A DNA stretch of 64,000 bases, from NCBI RefSeq assembly GCF_900240335.1, contig NZ_LT964979.1, forward strand, positions 2,604,001 through 2,668,000, given 5' to 3'. The notes under the pieces are model-generated. The model saw only the letters and a program-made list of their open reading frames with translations, ran no database searches and had not been told where the DNA came from. A program made the translations under genes and the position numbers. Source of the stretch: Flavimobilis massiliensis. Its GTDB lineage: Bacteria > Actinomycetota > Actinomycetes > Actinomycetales > Cellulomonadaceae. Positions 16,441 through 25,432 of this stretch are shown here, piece after piece (position 1 is the stretch's first letter; each line of letters opens with the position of its first letter).

Positions 16441-17395
16441 CGAAGTGTTCCGTCCTCCGTGTGATCGAGCCCGGGCGGGCCTTGGAGTTCTCGTAGGTTC
16501 GCCAGACGTACGAGCCGACGATCCCGAGACCCGCGAGCAGGACGAAGGTCGAGAAGAGGATGACGAGCATGAGGGGCGTGTAGCCGATCTCGGCGATGCC
16601 GCCCGTCGCCCAGCTGACGAACACGACCGCCGCGATGGCGAGGGTGGCGAAGATACCGATGAACCCGGTCCAGCTGAGAGCGCTGATCGGGATGTCGGTG
16701 AAGGAGAAGACGCTGTCGAGGAGGTAGCGGCGGCGCTTGCTGAACGACCATCCGGACGTGCCGACCGTGCGTCGGGAGCGGGCGTAGCCGACCTCGGCCC
16801 TGCGGTAGCCGACCCAGTAGAGCAGCCCGACGAGGCTCGAGTGCGCCTCGCGGAGCGAGAGAAGCTCCTGAGCCACCTCTCGTGTGCACCCGAAGACGTC
16901 GACGCCGCCCGGGGGCAGGTCCTTGTTGATCGTCCGTCGGTACAGGCTCCAGAAGGTGCGCGACATGAGCGACGACACCGCTGGGTCGTCGCGGGCCTCG
17001 CGCCGACCGACGACGACGTCCACGTCACCGATCTCGAGCGTCGAGAAGAAGGTGGCCATGAGCTCGGGCGGCTCCTGCATGTCGGCCGCCATGACGCCGA
17101 GGTAGCGCCCGCGCGCGGCAGCGAGACCCGTGCGGATCGCCGCGAACGACCCGAAGTTGCGCGAGTGGGAGATGATCTGGCTCGGGATCCGTGCCGCCGG
17201 GAGGATCTTCCTCAGCAAGGCTTCGGAACCGTCGGGAGAGCCGTCGATGACGAAGACCGTCTCCATGGGCGCCTCGAGCGTCCGCGCGATCTCCTCGAGC
17301 CGCGCGACGAGGTCGACGAGGGTGCCCTCGTTCCCGTACACCGGCACGATGACCGAGTATCGGATCGGGCGTGTGGTGTCGATGTCCGGGTTCAT
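16427..17395 (-). CDS. GT2 polyprenyl-phosphate glycosyltransferase (GtrB/CsbB type)
   Basis: A 322-residue glycosyltransferase that should load a sugar onto undecaprenyl phosphate. The N-terminal GT-A domain (about 1-230) shows YSVIVPVYGNEGTL, FVIDGSPDGS and the metal-binding AADMQEPPEL. Two C-terminal membrane segments (about 245-270 and 282-305) match GtrB/CsbB/DPM1-like proteins. It is followed by an overlapping gtrA gene and preceded by the FdtB aminotransferase, which suggests a dTDP-acetamido sugar donor instead of the usual UDP-sugar. ATG start, 36 bases after the aminotransferase stop. Confidence 0.9.
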   Translation of the reverse strand: MNPDIDTTRPIRYSVIVPVYGNEGTLVDLVARLEEIARTLEAPMETVFVIDGSPDGSEALLRKILPAARIPSQIISHSRNFGSFAAIRTGLAAARGRYLGVMAADMQEPPELMATFFSTLEIGDVDVVVGRREARDDPAVSSLMSRTFWSLYRRTINKDLPPGGVDVFGCTREVAQELLSLREAHSSLVGLLYWVGYRRAEVGYARSRRTVGTSGWSFSKRRRYLLDSVFSFTDIPISALSWTGFIGIFATLAIAAVVFVSWATGGIAEIGYTPLMLVILFSTFVLLAGLGIVGSYVWRTYENSKARPGSITRRTEHFGAED

Positions 17396-17431
17396 TCTCG
17401 TCCTCGTGCGTAGATGGTGGCGCTGGAGCTC

Positions 17432-18544
17432 TCAGAAAGACCTGAGAGCAGAGCACACCCTGTCAACCTCGTGAGCAGTGAGCTCGGGGAACACCGGCAG
17501 CGAGACGATGCGGGACGCGAGCCCCTCCGTCACGGGAAGGCTCGTGGCCGCGTACTCGGCTGCGAAGGCAGGCTGCAGGTGGTCGGGCACGGGGTAGTGG
17601 ACGTCGGTCCGGATGCCGTGGGCCGCGAGGTGCGCGACGAGTGCGTCGCGCTCGTCCGTCACGGCGACCGCGAGGTGCCCTGTGTGCGACGCGTCGGGGG
17701 CGGGCAGGACCGTGACCCGGCCCGTCGCGGCAGCGGCGTACGCCGAGATGATCGCGCGGCGCCGGGCGTTGTCCTCGTCGAGCAGGGGCAGACGCGTCCG
17801 GAGGACGGCCGCCTGGATCTCGTCGAGGCGCGAGTTGCGCCCGCCGTCGGTCGAGATCGTGTACTTGCCCTCCCAGCCGTACTGGCGGAGCTCGCGGACG
17901 CGCGCTGCGGTGCCGGCGTCGTCCGTGGTGATGGCTCCGCCGTCGCCGAGCGCGCCGAGGTTCTTCGTCGGGTAGAAGCTGAACGCCGCCGCGTCGCCGA
18001 GCGAACCGACACGCCCCTCCGAGGTGAGGGCCCCCAACGCCTGGGCGCAGTCCTCGAGGACGCGAGCACCGTGCCGGGCGACGAGCTCCCGGATTGGCGC
18101 CACGTCGGCCGCACGGCCGTAGAGGTGAGTGACCACGACGACCGCGACCGAGTCGTCGAGCGCGGGAGCGAGCGTCTCGGGCGTCACGAGGTGAGTGGTG
18201 GGGTCCACCTCGACGTAGCGGGGCGTGAGACCGGCGCGGCGGGCCGCGGTGGCGGAGTACCCGCCGCAGTTGGCTGCGACGACCACCGTGGTGCGTCCAG
18301 GGGCCGCGAGGGCCCGCATCGCGAGCTCGAGGGCGTCGGTGCCGCTCGCGACCCCCAGGGCGTGGGTCGCGCCGACGAAGGCTGCGAGCTCCTGCTCGAA
18401 CGCTGCGTGCTCGGGTCCGTGAACGAGCCACCCCGAGTCGATGACTCGCGCGACGGCGCCCAGGAGGTCCTCACGCTGCCCCTGGAGGGCGCGGGACAGG
18501 TCGTTGAGCGGGACCAGCGTCGATCCGTGATCGTGAGCGTTCAT
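17432..18544 (-). CDS. fdtB: DegT/DnrJ/EryC1 sugar 3-aminotransferase (FdtB/QdtB type)
   Basis: A 370-residue PLP enzyme that should aminate C3 of a dTDP-3-keto-6-deoxyhexose using glutamate. Conserved elements are SGTDALELAMRAL, the cofactor Asp in LEDCAQALGA and the Schiff-base lysine K194 in SFYPTKNLGALGDGGAI, followed by the substrate-binding RNSRLDEIQAAVL. Clustering with the ketoisomerase/acetyltransferase fusion supports the FdtB/QdtB role rather than a 4-aminotransferase role. The ATG has AGGAAGG upstream. It heads the minus-strand unit fdtB-GT2-gtrA-fdtD. Confidence 0.88.
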   Translation of the reverse strand: MNAHDHGSTLVPLNDLSRALQGQREDLLGAVARVIDSGWLVHGPEHAAFEQELAAFVGATHALGVASGTDALELAMRALAAPGRTTVVVAANCGGYSATAARRAGLTPRYVEVDPTTHLVTPETLAPALDDSVAVVVVTHLYGRAADVAPIRELVARHGARVLEDCAQALGALTSEGRVGSLGDAAAFSFYPTKNLGALGDGGAITTDDAGTAARVRELRQYGWEGKYTISTDGGRNSRLDEIQAAVLRTRLPLLDEDNARRRAIISAYAAAATGRVTVLPAPDASHTGHLAVAVTDERDALVAHLAAHGIRTDVHYPVPDHLQPAFAAEYAATSLPVTEGLASRIVSLPVFPELTAHEVDRVCSALRSF

Positions 18545-18852
18545 GTCGCCTTCCTGCGGTACGTGCTGAGGCCGAGCAGTCCGGCCGACCGTGCGCGGCG
18601 CTTGACTCGTCGGATGCCCCCCGGAGGACCTGTGTCCACGCTTCGTACCCTACCCGGACCTTGCTCCGGCACGTGGGGTCGCGCCAAGGTGACACGCGAG
18701 TCATGCGCGCGGACGCCCGCGCACCGAACGACAGCTGGGTGACGAACCCTGCCTACAGTCTCCAGCGCCCGGCACGCCGGAGACGGTAGTGTTCGGTCGG
18801 ATCGGCGCAGCCGTTCCCACCGAACTGACGCACGCAACCACAAGGGGCCACA
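18545..18852. promoter_or_regulatory. Divergent promoter region, fdtB unit / wzz unit
   Basis: A 308-bp gap between two divergent units. On the minus strand a TAGGGT -10-like box lies at 18647-18652, about 100 bases upstream of fdtB. On the plus strand TACAGT lies at 18754-18759, about 95 bases before the Wzz-like gene. No coding frame with motifs is seen. Confidence 0.45.
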
Positions 18853-20025
18853 ATGACAGTCCGCGACTGCGCGATCATCCTCCGGCGGAGGTGGGTGACG
18901 GTCGTCACCGCGATCGCCATCCTCGTCGCCCTCGGCGGTTCGTTCGTGACGTGGAAGTCGGTCGGGGCACAGCCCGATCGGGTGGAGGCGAGGCTTCTCG
19001 TGCTCGGCGAGCTCGTCGAGAAGGAGCAGTACTACGTCGACACCTCGACCGCGGCCGGGGAGCTCACCCGCGCTCTTGCGGACACGCTCATGACGAGCGT
19101 CGCGCTCGGCCAGATCCGAGACGAGTCGAACCTCAAGATCTCGTTGAAGAAGCTGTCCGAGGTCATCGAGCTCCAGGTCTCCGAGGGGGTCCCGGTTCTC
19201 TCGATCTCCGTCGAGGGCGAGGAGGCGACGTCGCGGACCATCACCGCAGCGGTGATCAAGGTCGCCGGGTCCACGCTCGACGTCCTCGTCGAGCGCCGCT
19301 TCAGCGGCGACGCGGGGGTCTCGACCCGGCTCATCATGGAGCCCACGGTCAGGGAGCGGCCGGACGTGGCCGTCGTCCCGGTCCTCGGCTTCACACTGAT
19401 CCTCGGCCTCGCGCTCGGCGTGACGGCGGCCTTCGTGAGGGACGCGCTGGACGGCAGGGTACGGACCGCCGGCCGCCTGCGGGAGCGCCTGCCCGACGAC
19501 GTCCTCGTCATCGACGGCGCCAGCGACGACGCGCTCCGTCGGGTGCGGGCCGCGCTGCTCGACCGCTCGCCCCTCCCCGCGGTCGGCGTCGCCACATCGG
19601 CGGGGGGCCGCTCCCTCCCGGGCGCGCTCGCAGGAGAGCTCGCCGAGTCCCTGCGGAGTGCGGGCCTGGACGTTGTCGAGCTGTCCGCACGGTTCGACGG
19701 CGCGCTCGTGACGGCGGAGAAGCTCGCGGCGGCGGTCTCCGCGAGCGACGAGGTCGCTCTTCCTGCGGAGCCTCGTGCATTCGACGACCTCTTCACCCCG
19801 GCGGCACTCGATTCGCTCGTGGCCGCCGCCGCCGCGGCCGAGCGCGGTGCGGTGCTAGCCCTCCCGGACGTCAGCGCCTCGGTCGGCGCCGAGTCCGCCG
19901 TGGCGCGTCTCGATGCCGTCGTCGTCGACGTCGACCTCGCGGCCACCTCGATGGCCACCGTCACCAGGTTCGTCGACGGCCTTCGGGAGGACCGCCGCGA
20001 GCGGCTCGTCCTTGTCGTGCGATGA
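18853..20025 (+). CDS. Wzz/CapA-like polysaccharide co-polymerase with degenerate BY-kinase domain
   Basis: A 390-residue protein with two membrane helices (about 14-34 and 176-199) flanking an extracellular helical region, the layout of polysaccharide co-polymerases that set chain length. A cytoplasmic C-terminal domain (about 210-390) resembles the Rossmann fold of CpsD/BY-kinases, but the Walker A segment reads VATSAGGRSLPGALAGELAE with no GK(S/T), and there is no C-terminal tyrosine cluster. It is probably a non-catalytic relic or regulatory domain. The ATG has AAGGGG upstream; the stop overlaps the polymerase start by ATGA. Confidence 0.78.
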   Translation: MTVRDCAIILRRRWVTVVTAIAILVALGGSFVTWKSVGAQPDRVEARLLVLGELVEKEQYYVDTSTAAGELTRALADTLMTSVALGQIRDESNLKISLKKLSEVIELQVSEGVPVLSISVEGEEATSRTITAAVIKVAGSTLDVLVERRFSGDAGVSTRLIMEPTVRERPDVAVVPVLGFTLILGLALGVTAAFVRDALDGRVRTAGRLRERLPDDVLVIDGASDDALRRVRAALLDRSPLPAVGVATSAGGRSLPGALAGELAESLRSAGLDVVELSARFDGALVTAEKLAAAVSASDEVALPAEPRAFDDLFTPAALDSLVAAAAAAERGAVLALPDVSASVGAESAVARLDAVVVDVDLAATSMATVTRFVDGLREDRRERLVLVVR

Positions 20026-21446
20026 CGGGGTCGCCGGCGGGCCTGCGACGTAGCTGGCTCTCCGTGGAGGCGTCCGCCTTGGTACGACTTCGCGACACCC
20101 CCATCGCGCTGCTCCTGGTCATGGGCGGTCTGTTCACCGTGTCCTGGGACAGGTTCCTCACGGTTCACGTGGCCAGCTACAACGTCAAGGCCCCCGTCTT
20201 CCTCTTCGCCGCAGCAGCAGGGGTTCTGCTGCTCGACTCGCTTGCCGGGTCCTGGCAGCCGACGACCCGGGGCCGTTCACGTCTGGGCGCGGTCGACGCG
20301 GCCGTGCTCGGCATCGCCCTCATCCTCCTGTGCGCCGTCCTCGTCTCGCCGAACCTTTCCCTGAGCGCCGTGCAGTCCGTGACGGTCGTCCTCGGGGCGC
20401 TCGTCCCGTACGTGGCCGTGCGAACCGTCGTCGTCCGCTACCAGGCGCTCGACGCGGCGCTCACGGCCTTCATCCGCGGTGGCTACGCGGCCTCCGTGTT
20501 CGGCATCTATCAGCTCGCCGCGCCCTTCGTCGGCCTCCCGCAGATCGTCGAGTACACCGCGACCTCCGGCGGCCTGCCCAGGATCTCGTCGTTCAGCTAC
20601 GAGGCCGGCTACTTCGGCTACTTCCTCATCCTCGTCATCGGGGCGATCTTCGCGCGCGACCTGCTGCGCGGCCGCAGGGTCTCGGTCCTGCGCGTCGTCG
20701 CCATCATCGCAGTCCTCGTGCTGAGCAACACGCGAGCGACGCTGTTCACCATCCCGCTGGTCCTGGCGATGCTCGTGCTCAGCTGGCCCAAGCGGATCCC
20801 CGCCCCGCGAGTGGGAGCGCTCGTGACGCTCGGCGTGGCGTGGATGACCGTCGGTCTCGTCGTCATGTGGGACGTCGTCGTGACAGCCTTCACGAGGGTC
20901 CTCACGGTCTTCGACCCGACCGAGGTGACGTCGAACGCTCCTCGACTCGAGGTCGTCGGATATGCGACGAGGATCGCCTCGGAGAACTGGATGTGGGGGG
21001 TTGGGCCAGGCGGGTTCGGCGCAGCCCTGGCATCCGAGTCCGGCATGTCCTTCGGCGACTCCGCGAACGAGGTGATCGTCAACAACGTCTGGCTGCAGGC
21101 GGTGGTCGACGGCGGGGTGCTCTACCTGGCCGCGCAGGCGATCCTCGTGCTCGTCGTCGCCGTGAAGCTCTACCGGTGGCGGAACCCGGTCGCGCGCGCT
21201 CTCACGGCTGGCTGGCTGTCCGTCTTGGCCGTGTCCTCGCTCATCACGTCCTACTTCTTCGACCTGAAGCTGTGGGCCGTCCTCGCGCTCATCGTCGCTG
21301 CGGCCGAGTGCTGGTCCGCAGCCTGCCGGCACTCTCCGGACTCAGGCCTCGAGGACGTCCCGTCGCGCAGCGTCGACCCGACGGGCGACATCGGTCCAGC
21401 GGAAGGAGTCGGCACGGGCCAGCAGCTCGGAGACGGGCGTCGGTGA
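20022..21446 (+). CDS. O-antigen polymerase/ligase-like membrane protein (Wzy)
   Basis: A 474-residue protein with 10-12 membrane segments and the Wzy_C-type outer loop: GVGPGGFGAALASESG followed by VNNVWLQAVVDGGVLYL. The tail after about residue 430 is hydrophilic. Such proteins polymerise undecaprenyl-linked repeat units or ligate them. Overlap with the co-polymerase gene supports the polymerase role. Its last 105 bases are antisense to the end of the convergent glycosyltransferase gene, so the two genes truly overlap tail to tail. Confidence 0.85.
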   Translation: MTGSPAGLRRSWLSVEASALVRLRDTPIALLLVMGGLFTVSWDRFLTVHVASYNVKAPVFLFAAAAGVLLLDSLAGSWQPTTRGRSRLGAVDAAVLGIALILLCAVLVSPNLSLSAVQSVTVVLGALVPYVAVRTVVVRYQALDAALTAFIRGGYAASVFGIYQLAAPFVGLPQIVEYTATSGGLPRISSFSYEAGYFGYFLILVIGAIFARDLLRGRRVSVLRVVAIIAVLVLSNTRATLFTIPLVLAMLVLSWPKRIPAPRVGALVTLGVAWMTVGLVVMWDVVVTAFTRVLTVFDPTEVTSNAPRLEVVGYATRIASENWMWGVGPGGFGAALASESGMSFGDSANEVIVNNVWLQAVVDGGVLYLAAQAILVLVVAVKLYRWRNPVARALTAGWLSVLAVSSLITSYFFDLKLWAVLALIVAAAECWSAACRHSPDSGLEDVPSRSVDPTGDIGPAEGVGTGQQLGDGRR

Positions 21447-22343
21447 CGCCATCGCACGTGTAAGGGCGTCGGCGTAGGCGACCTCATCGTCAGCATCGGC
21501 AGAACGAACTCCCGTCGACCCTACGACCTCGTCCACCGCATCGCAGCAGTAGACCGACATCACGCCGCGCGCGAGGGCCTCGAGCGCGATGAGGCCGAAC
21601 CCTTCGTAGGTGGATGGTACGGCGAGCACGGACGCTGCGGTGTAGAGCTCGGTGAGCTTCGCGTCGTCGATCCCGACGTGCCCTGTGACGCGCGCTCGGT
21701 CGAGCCCCGTCTCGGAACAGGTCTGGTCGAGGTACTCCTGCGAGAGTCCAACTGTCACGAGGCGTACGCCAGCTTCCACATGCTTCATCGCGCGGGCGAC
21801 GAGGCGGAAGTTCTTGTGCACGCGCTCGTTGCCGACGAAGAGCACGAACGGGTCGCGGGCGCGGTCCGTGAGTGCTCCGGCGACATCGTCGAGCGGTGCC
21901 TCGCTGCACCCGTTGCCTACCATGAAGACTCGGTCCTCGGCTAGGCCGGACCACTCGACCAGGCGTTTCCGCGAGAACTCCGAGACGGTCATCACCGCGT
22001 TCGCACGACGGATCGTCGGGCGCACAAGGCGCTCGAAGTACTGGCGCTTCGCGAGGGACGACTCGGCATCGACGTCGAGGAAGATGAGGTCGTGGACCGT
22101 GATGAGCTGCTGGTACGGGCCACGCAGCGCCGGAGCGTAGGTCGGCGAGAGGAAGAGGTCCGCGCGACGACGCCTGAGCATCACGGCGGTCTCCACCGGC
22201 GCGAACGCCGAGTAGGGGCTCGTCCGGGCATCCGTCCAGGCGTCCGGCTGCGCGGGAAGCCGGGAGTACACCTCGCGCGCGAATCGTGCGATGCCGTGCA
22301 TGCCGGTGATACGGCCGTCCCAGACCGTGGTCGACGCGCTCAT
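21342..22343 (-). CDS. GT4-type glycosyltransferase
   Basis: A 333-residue GT-B enzyme. The N-terminal half includes FLSPTYAPALRGPYQQLITVHDLIF; the donor-binding half includes FVGNERVHKNFRLVARAMK and the E-x7-E region PSTYEGFGLIALEALARG, the GT4 signature. It should add a sugar to the lipid-linked repeat unit in the cytoplasm. Its ATG overlaps the stop of the upstream GT4 gene by four bases, and its 3' end overlaps the convergent polymerase gene by 105 bases. Acceptor and sugar are unknown. Confidence 0.88.
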   Translation of the reverse strand: MSASTTVWDGRITGMHGIARFAREVYSRLPAQPDAWTDARTSPYSAFAPVETAVMLRRRRADLFLSPTYAPALRGPYQQLITVHDLIFLDVDAESSLAKRQYFERLVRPTIRRANAVMTVSEFSRKRLVEWSGLAEDRVFMVGNGCSEAPLDDVAGALTDRARDPFVLFVGNERVHKNFRLVARAMKHVEAGVRLVTVGLSQEYLDQTCSETGLDRARVTGHVGIDDAKLTELYTAASVLAVPSTYEGFGLIALEALARGVMSVYCCDAVDEVVGSTGVRSADADDEVAYADALTRAMASPTPVSELLARADSFRWTDVARRVDAARRDVLEA

Positions 22344-23485
22344 CGGTCGATGGCCCCCGTGGTCGATGCTGAACGTGGTGCCGTGTCGATCCAGGTGTGG
22401 ATCGCCGTGGCGAAGGACGCTCGTGAGAAGCGTCGGGCGTCCTGCTTGCAGATGTCCCGGTCGAGCGCGATCGCGCGTTCGAGGGCAGCGACGACGATAT
22501 CGTCGGCGCTGTCGATATCGACGACAGCGCCGCTGACACCTTCGGTCGTCGACTCCTGGGCGCCACCGACGTCGTGGACCAGGGTCGGGCACCCGGCCGC
22601 GTGGGCCTCGACCGGCATGATGCCGAAGTCCTCGACCGGGGGAAACACGAACGCTGCAGCTGCCTCGTACAGAGCGAAGAGCATCGCGTCGCTCGGCTCC
22701 GCGATGATCGTCACGGGCACCCGGGCCGTGGACGCCTGCTCCGCGAGCGCGGCGGCGAGGGGCCCTCCTCCGGCGAGGACGACGGGTCGCTGCGCTGCCT
22801 CACCGATCTCGATGACACGGTCGAGACGCTTGTACTCGACGAAACGGGACGCACCGAGGATGAAGCCGGCCGGCAGCGCGTCAAGGGTCGACCGCTCCTC
22901 GTCGTTGAGCTTCGCTCGCCACGATGGCGTGGCCTGGATCCGCTCGACGTCGACCGGCGGATGGATGACGACCGCTTCGCGTCCCCACGTGTCACGTACC
23001 CGTTGCTGCACATACGCACTGTTGGCAGCGATCGACCAGGGCTCGCGTGCGCGCCGGCGGTCGTAAGGACGGAGCATGGCGCTCGCGATGCGTGCGGGGA
23101 GCGAGGAACCTCGCTCGTCGAGCTCTGGCGTCCAGATGTAGCGCGCAGGCGTGTGGACGTAGACGAACTTGCGTGCGCCCACCGGTGAGCCGCGGAACGA
23201 GACATGGTGGGCGAAGAGGTGCGAGCTCACGATGATGCGCGAGTAGTCGCCCCGACGGCGGCGCCACGTCGGGATGATGAACGGGAGTGCCGCGACCTTG
23301 GACCGACGTAGGGGAGTCCGGGCGAGCCATGTCTCCTGGAGATCCCGCTCGCGGAGGCGGTCGGGGTCGTCGTTCCAGAGGCAGAGGAGGTCGGCCTCTG
23401 GCAGTGCCTCGGAGAGCGCCATGTAGACGTTTTCCGAGCCACCGCGCCGGGCGAGCCACTCGTGGACGAGGATCGTGCTGGTCAT
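22340..23485 (-). CDS. GT4-type glycosyltransferase
   Basis: A 381-residue GT-B enzyme. It opens with ILVHEWLARRGGSENVYMAL and contains FVYVHTPARYIWTPELDE, typical of mannosyl-type GT4 transferases in O-antigen clusters, then ILGASRFVEYKRLDRVIEIG and the E-x7-E region PPVEDFGIMPVEAHAAGCPTLV. AGGAG precedes the ATG. It follows the PHPT gene after 61 bp and overlaps the next GT4, so all three work on one repeat unit. A mannosyl donor is plausible but unproven. Confidence 0.88.
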   Translation of the reverse strand: MTSTILVHEWLARRGGSENVYMALSEALPEADLLCLWNDDPDRLRERDLQETWLARTPLRRSKVAALPFIIPTWRRRRGDYSRIIVSSHLFAHHVSFRGSPVGARKFVYVHTPARYIWTPELDERGSSLPARIASAMLRPYDRRRAREPWSIAANSAYVQQRVRDTWGREAVVIHPPVDVERIQATPSWRAKLNDEERSTLDALPAGFILGASRFVEYKRLDRVIEIGEAAQRPVVLAGGGPLAAALAEQASTARVPVTIIAEPSDAMLFALYEAAAAFVFPPVEDFGIMPVEAHAAGCPTLVHDVGGAQESTTEGVSGAVVDIDSADDIVVAALERAIALDRDICKQDARRFSRASFATAIHTWIDTAPRSASTTGAIDR

Positions 23486-23546
23486 CGTGCTCCTGGGAAG
23501 TGCGTGCTGTCGTGCGCGGGAGGCGCGAGGTGGGCGGGCCCCAGCG

Positions 23547-25058
23547 CTAGTAGGCGCCCTCGCCGACGATCATGGCCTTGGCCGTCTTCGCGAGGATGAG
23601 AAGGTCGCCGAATACCGTCCAGTTCTCGACGTAGTAGACGTCGAGACGGATACCGACCTCGGGCTCGAGCTCTGAGCGGCCCGACACCTGCCAGAGTCCC
23701 GTGAGCCCCGGCTTGACGAGGAGGCGTCGTGAGGCGACGTGGTCGTACTGCTCGACCTCCTTGTCGATCTGCGGTCGCGGTCCGACGAGGCTCATCTCGC
23801 CGCGCAGCACGTTGAAGAGCTGAGGCAGCTCGTCGAGCGAGTACCGCCGCAGGACGCGTCCGACCGGAGTGACGCGGGGGTCGTTCTTGGGCTTGTAGAA
23901 CATGCCCACCTCCTCGACGCCCTCGGCCTCGAGGACCTCGGCGAGCCGCAGGTGGGCGTCCGGGACCATGGACCGGAACTTCAGCATCTTGAACGGCTTG
24001 CCGTCGAGCCCGATGCGCTCCTGCTTGTAGAGCACGGGGAGACCGGAGGTGAGCGCCACGAGCGCGGAGATGACGAGAAGCACGGGCGAGATGAGGATCG
24101 TGATGAGGAGCGCGGTGAGCCAGTCGAACGCGGCCTTCGCCACGTGGCGGGGACCCGTGAACCGCGCCGAGTCGATCTGGACGAGCGTCGTGCCGTTGAC
24201 AGGGCTCGTGATGACGCGTGGCCCGGAGACGTCGGTGAGCGCGGGGACGAGGACGAGGTGGGTCCCGGTGCCTTCGAGCCGCCAGCTGAGCTCGCGCACG
24301 GTCTGCGCCGTGACCGCGTCGGACCCGGTGATGGCGACCGTGTCCGCGTTCGTCGCGTTGACGACGTCGACGACGTCGTCGAGCGACCCGAGCACGTCGT
24401 AGCCGTCGACGTGCGTCACGTCGCCCGTCGCGGTCCGGGGGAGACAGACACCCACGATGTAGAACCCGGCGCGAGGATCGGCGGTGAGATCTGTGATGAC
24501 GCTGTGCGCGGGCGCAGGGTTGCCGACGACGAGAACCCGCCGTAGTGCGCGGCCCTTTCGGCGGAGACGCTGGAGCTGTGTGCGGAGCACGTAGCGCGAG
24601 GTGAGGAGGGCGAGGAGACCGATGGGGAACGTCACGGCGATGTAGCTGCGCGCGATCTCGGTCTTCGTGAGGTAGGCGACGATCGCGACGACCGCAAAGA
24701 CCTGCCACGAGGCGTGGAAGACCCTCTGGAACTCCTCCATGCCGACCCCCAGCACCCGGCGGTCCCGGCTGCGCGTGATGCTCAGGCCGATGAACCAGAC
24801 CACCCCGATGATGACTGACAGGTTGACGTACGGGAGGTAGAAGTTCGCCTGGACGTTGGGGGTGGCTGCGAGCCTGTCGGCGCGAAGCACGTGGGCGCCC
24901 ACGAGAGCGACCGCGATGACGACCGCGTCGGCGATCAGCAGTGCTTTGGTGTACCGCCGCTCCCAGCTGGGTGTGGTCGTCGTGATGGCACCGGGGCCGT
25001 CGCGGTCGTCACCTGTTGACACGGTGTCGTCCGCAACGTCGGGCGTGGATGCCAACAC
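23547..25058 (-). CDS. Polyprenyl-phosphate hexose-1-phosphate transferase (PHPT, initiating transferase)
   Basis: A 503-residue membrane protein that starts repeat-unit synthesis by moving a sugar-1-phosphate from a nucleotide sugar to undecaprenyl phosphate. The N-terminal half has four membrane segments and a soluble CoA-binding-like Rossmann region (about 170-285). A further membrane hairpin (about 310-335) leads into the catalytic domain with KMLKFRSMVPDAH, RRYSLDELPQLFNVLRGEMS, LVGPRPQ and KPGLTGLWQVSGRS, diagnostic of the WbaP/CpsE group. GTG start at 25058 with GAGGTG upstream. Galactose- or glucose-1-phosphate is likely but not certain. Confidence 0.93.
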   Translation of the reverse strand: MLASTPDVADDTVSTGDDRDGPGAITTTTPSWERRYTKALLIADAVVIAVALVGAHVLRADRLAATPNVQANFYLPYVNLSVIIGVVWFIGLSITRSRDRRVLGVGMEEFQRVFHASWQVFAVVAIVAYLTKTEIARSYIAVTFPIGLLALLTSRYVLRTQLQRLRRKGRALRRVLVVGNPAPAHSVITDLTADPRAGFYIVGVCLPRTATGDVTHVDGYDVLGSLDDVVDVVNATNADTVAITGSDAVTAQTVRELSWRLEGTGTHLVLVPALTDVSGPRVITSPVNGTTLVQIDSARFTGPRHVAKAAFDWLTALLITILISPVLLVISALVALTSGLPVLYKQERIGLDGKPFKMLKFRSMVPDAHLRLAEVLEAEGVEEVGMFYKPKNDPRVTPVGRVLRRYSLDELPQLFNVLRGEMSLVGPRPQIDKEVEQYDHVASRRLLVKPGLTGLWQVSGRSELEPEVGIRLDVYYVENWTVFGDLLILAKTAKAMIVGEGAY

Positions 25059-25432
25059 TCATCACCTCGTCGATAGAGCCTCGGCCCCCTGGCGTCGGCG
25101 TTCGTGAGCTGTCCCGTGCGTTCGCGGATGAGGGGCAGCATGAGGAGTCTAGCCGTGCCGGGGTGTCCGATCCTTGAGGAACGCGCCACACTCGACCGAG
25201 TGCGGCGCTCGGGTCGCCGCTGGGCGGACGTCGTGGGAGGCGCCGTCAGGAGGCGCGCGGATGCTAGGGTCCGAGGAGCCAAGAGCGGCGTCAGTGGAAC
25301 TGGTGGTGCCGGGTGGGCGAGGTAGCGCTCGAGGTCTCCCTGCGCGATGTGCCGCGACCGACCACGACGCCCGAGCCCCGGGTGTGATGCCCGGTCGCGA
25401 CCGCGTTCTGAACTTCTTTGGATGGTGCACCC
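25059..25432. promoter_or_regulatory. Divergent promoter region with inverted repeat
   Basis: A 374-bp gap between the PHPT unit and a plus-strand GT2 unit. A minus-strand TAGACT -10-like box lies at 25146-25151, about 88 bases before the PHPT start; a plus-strand TAGGGT lies at 25265-25270. Between them is a 12-bp inverted repeat with one mismatch (25183-25194 with 25197-25208, centre AC), a good candidate operator. No coding frame looks real. Confidence 0.5.
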
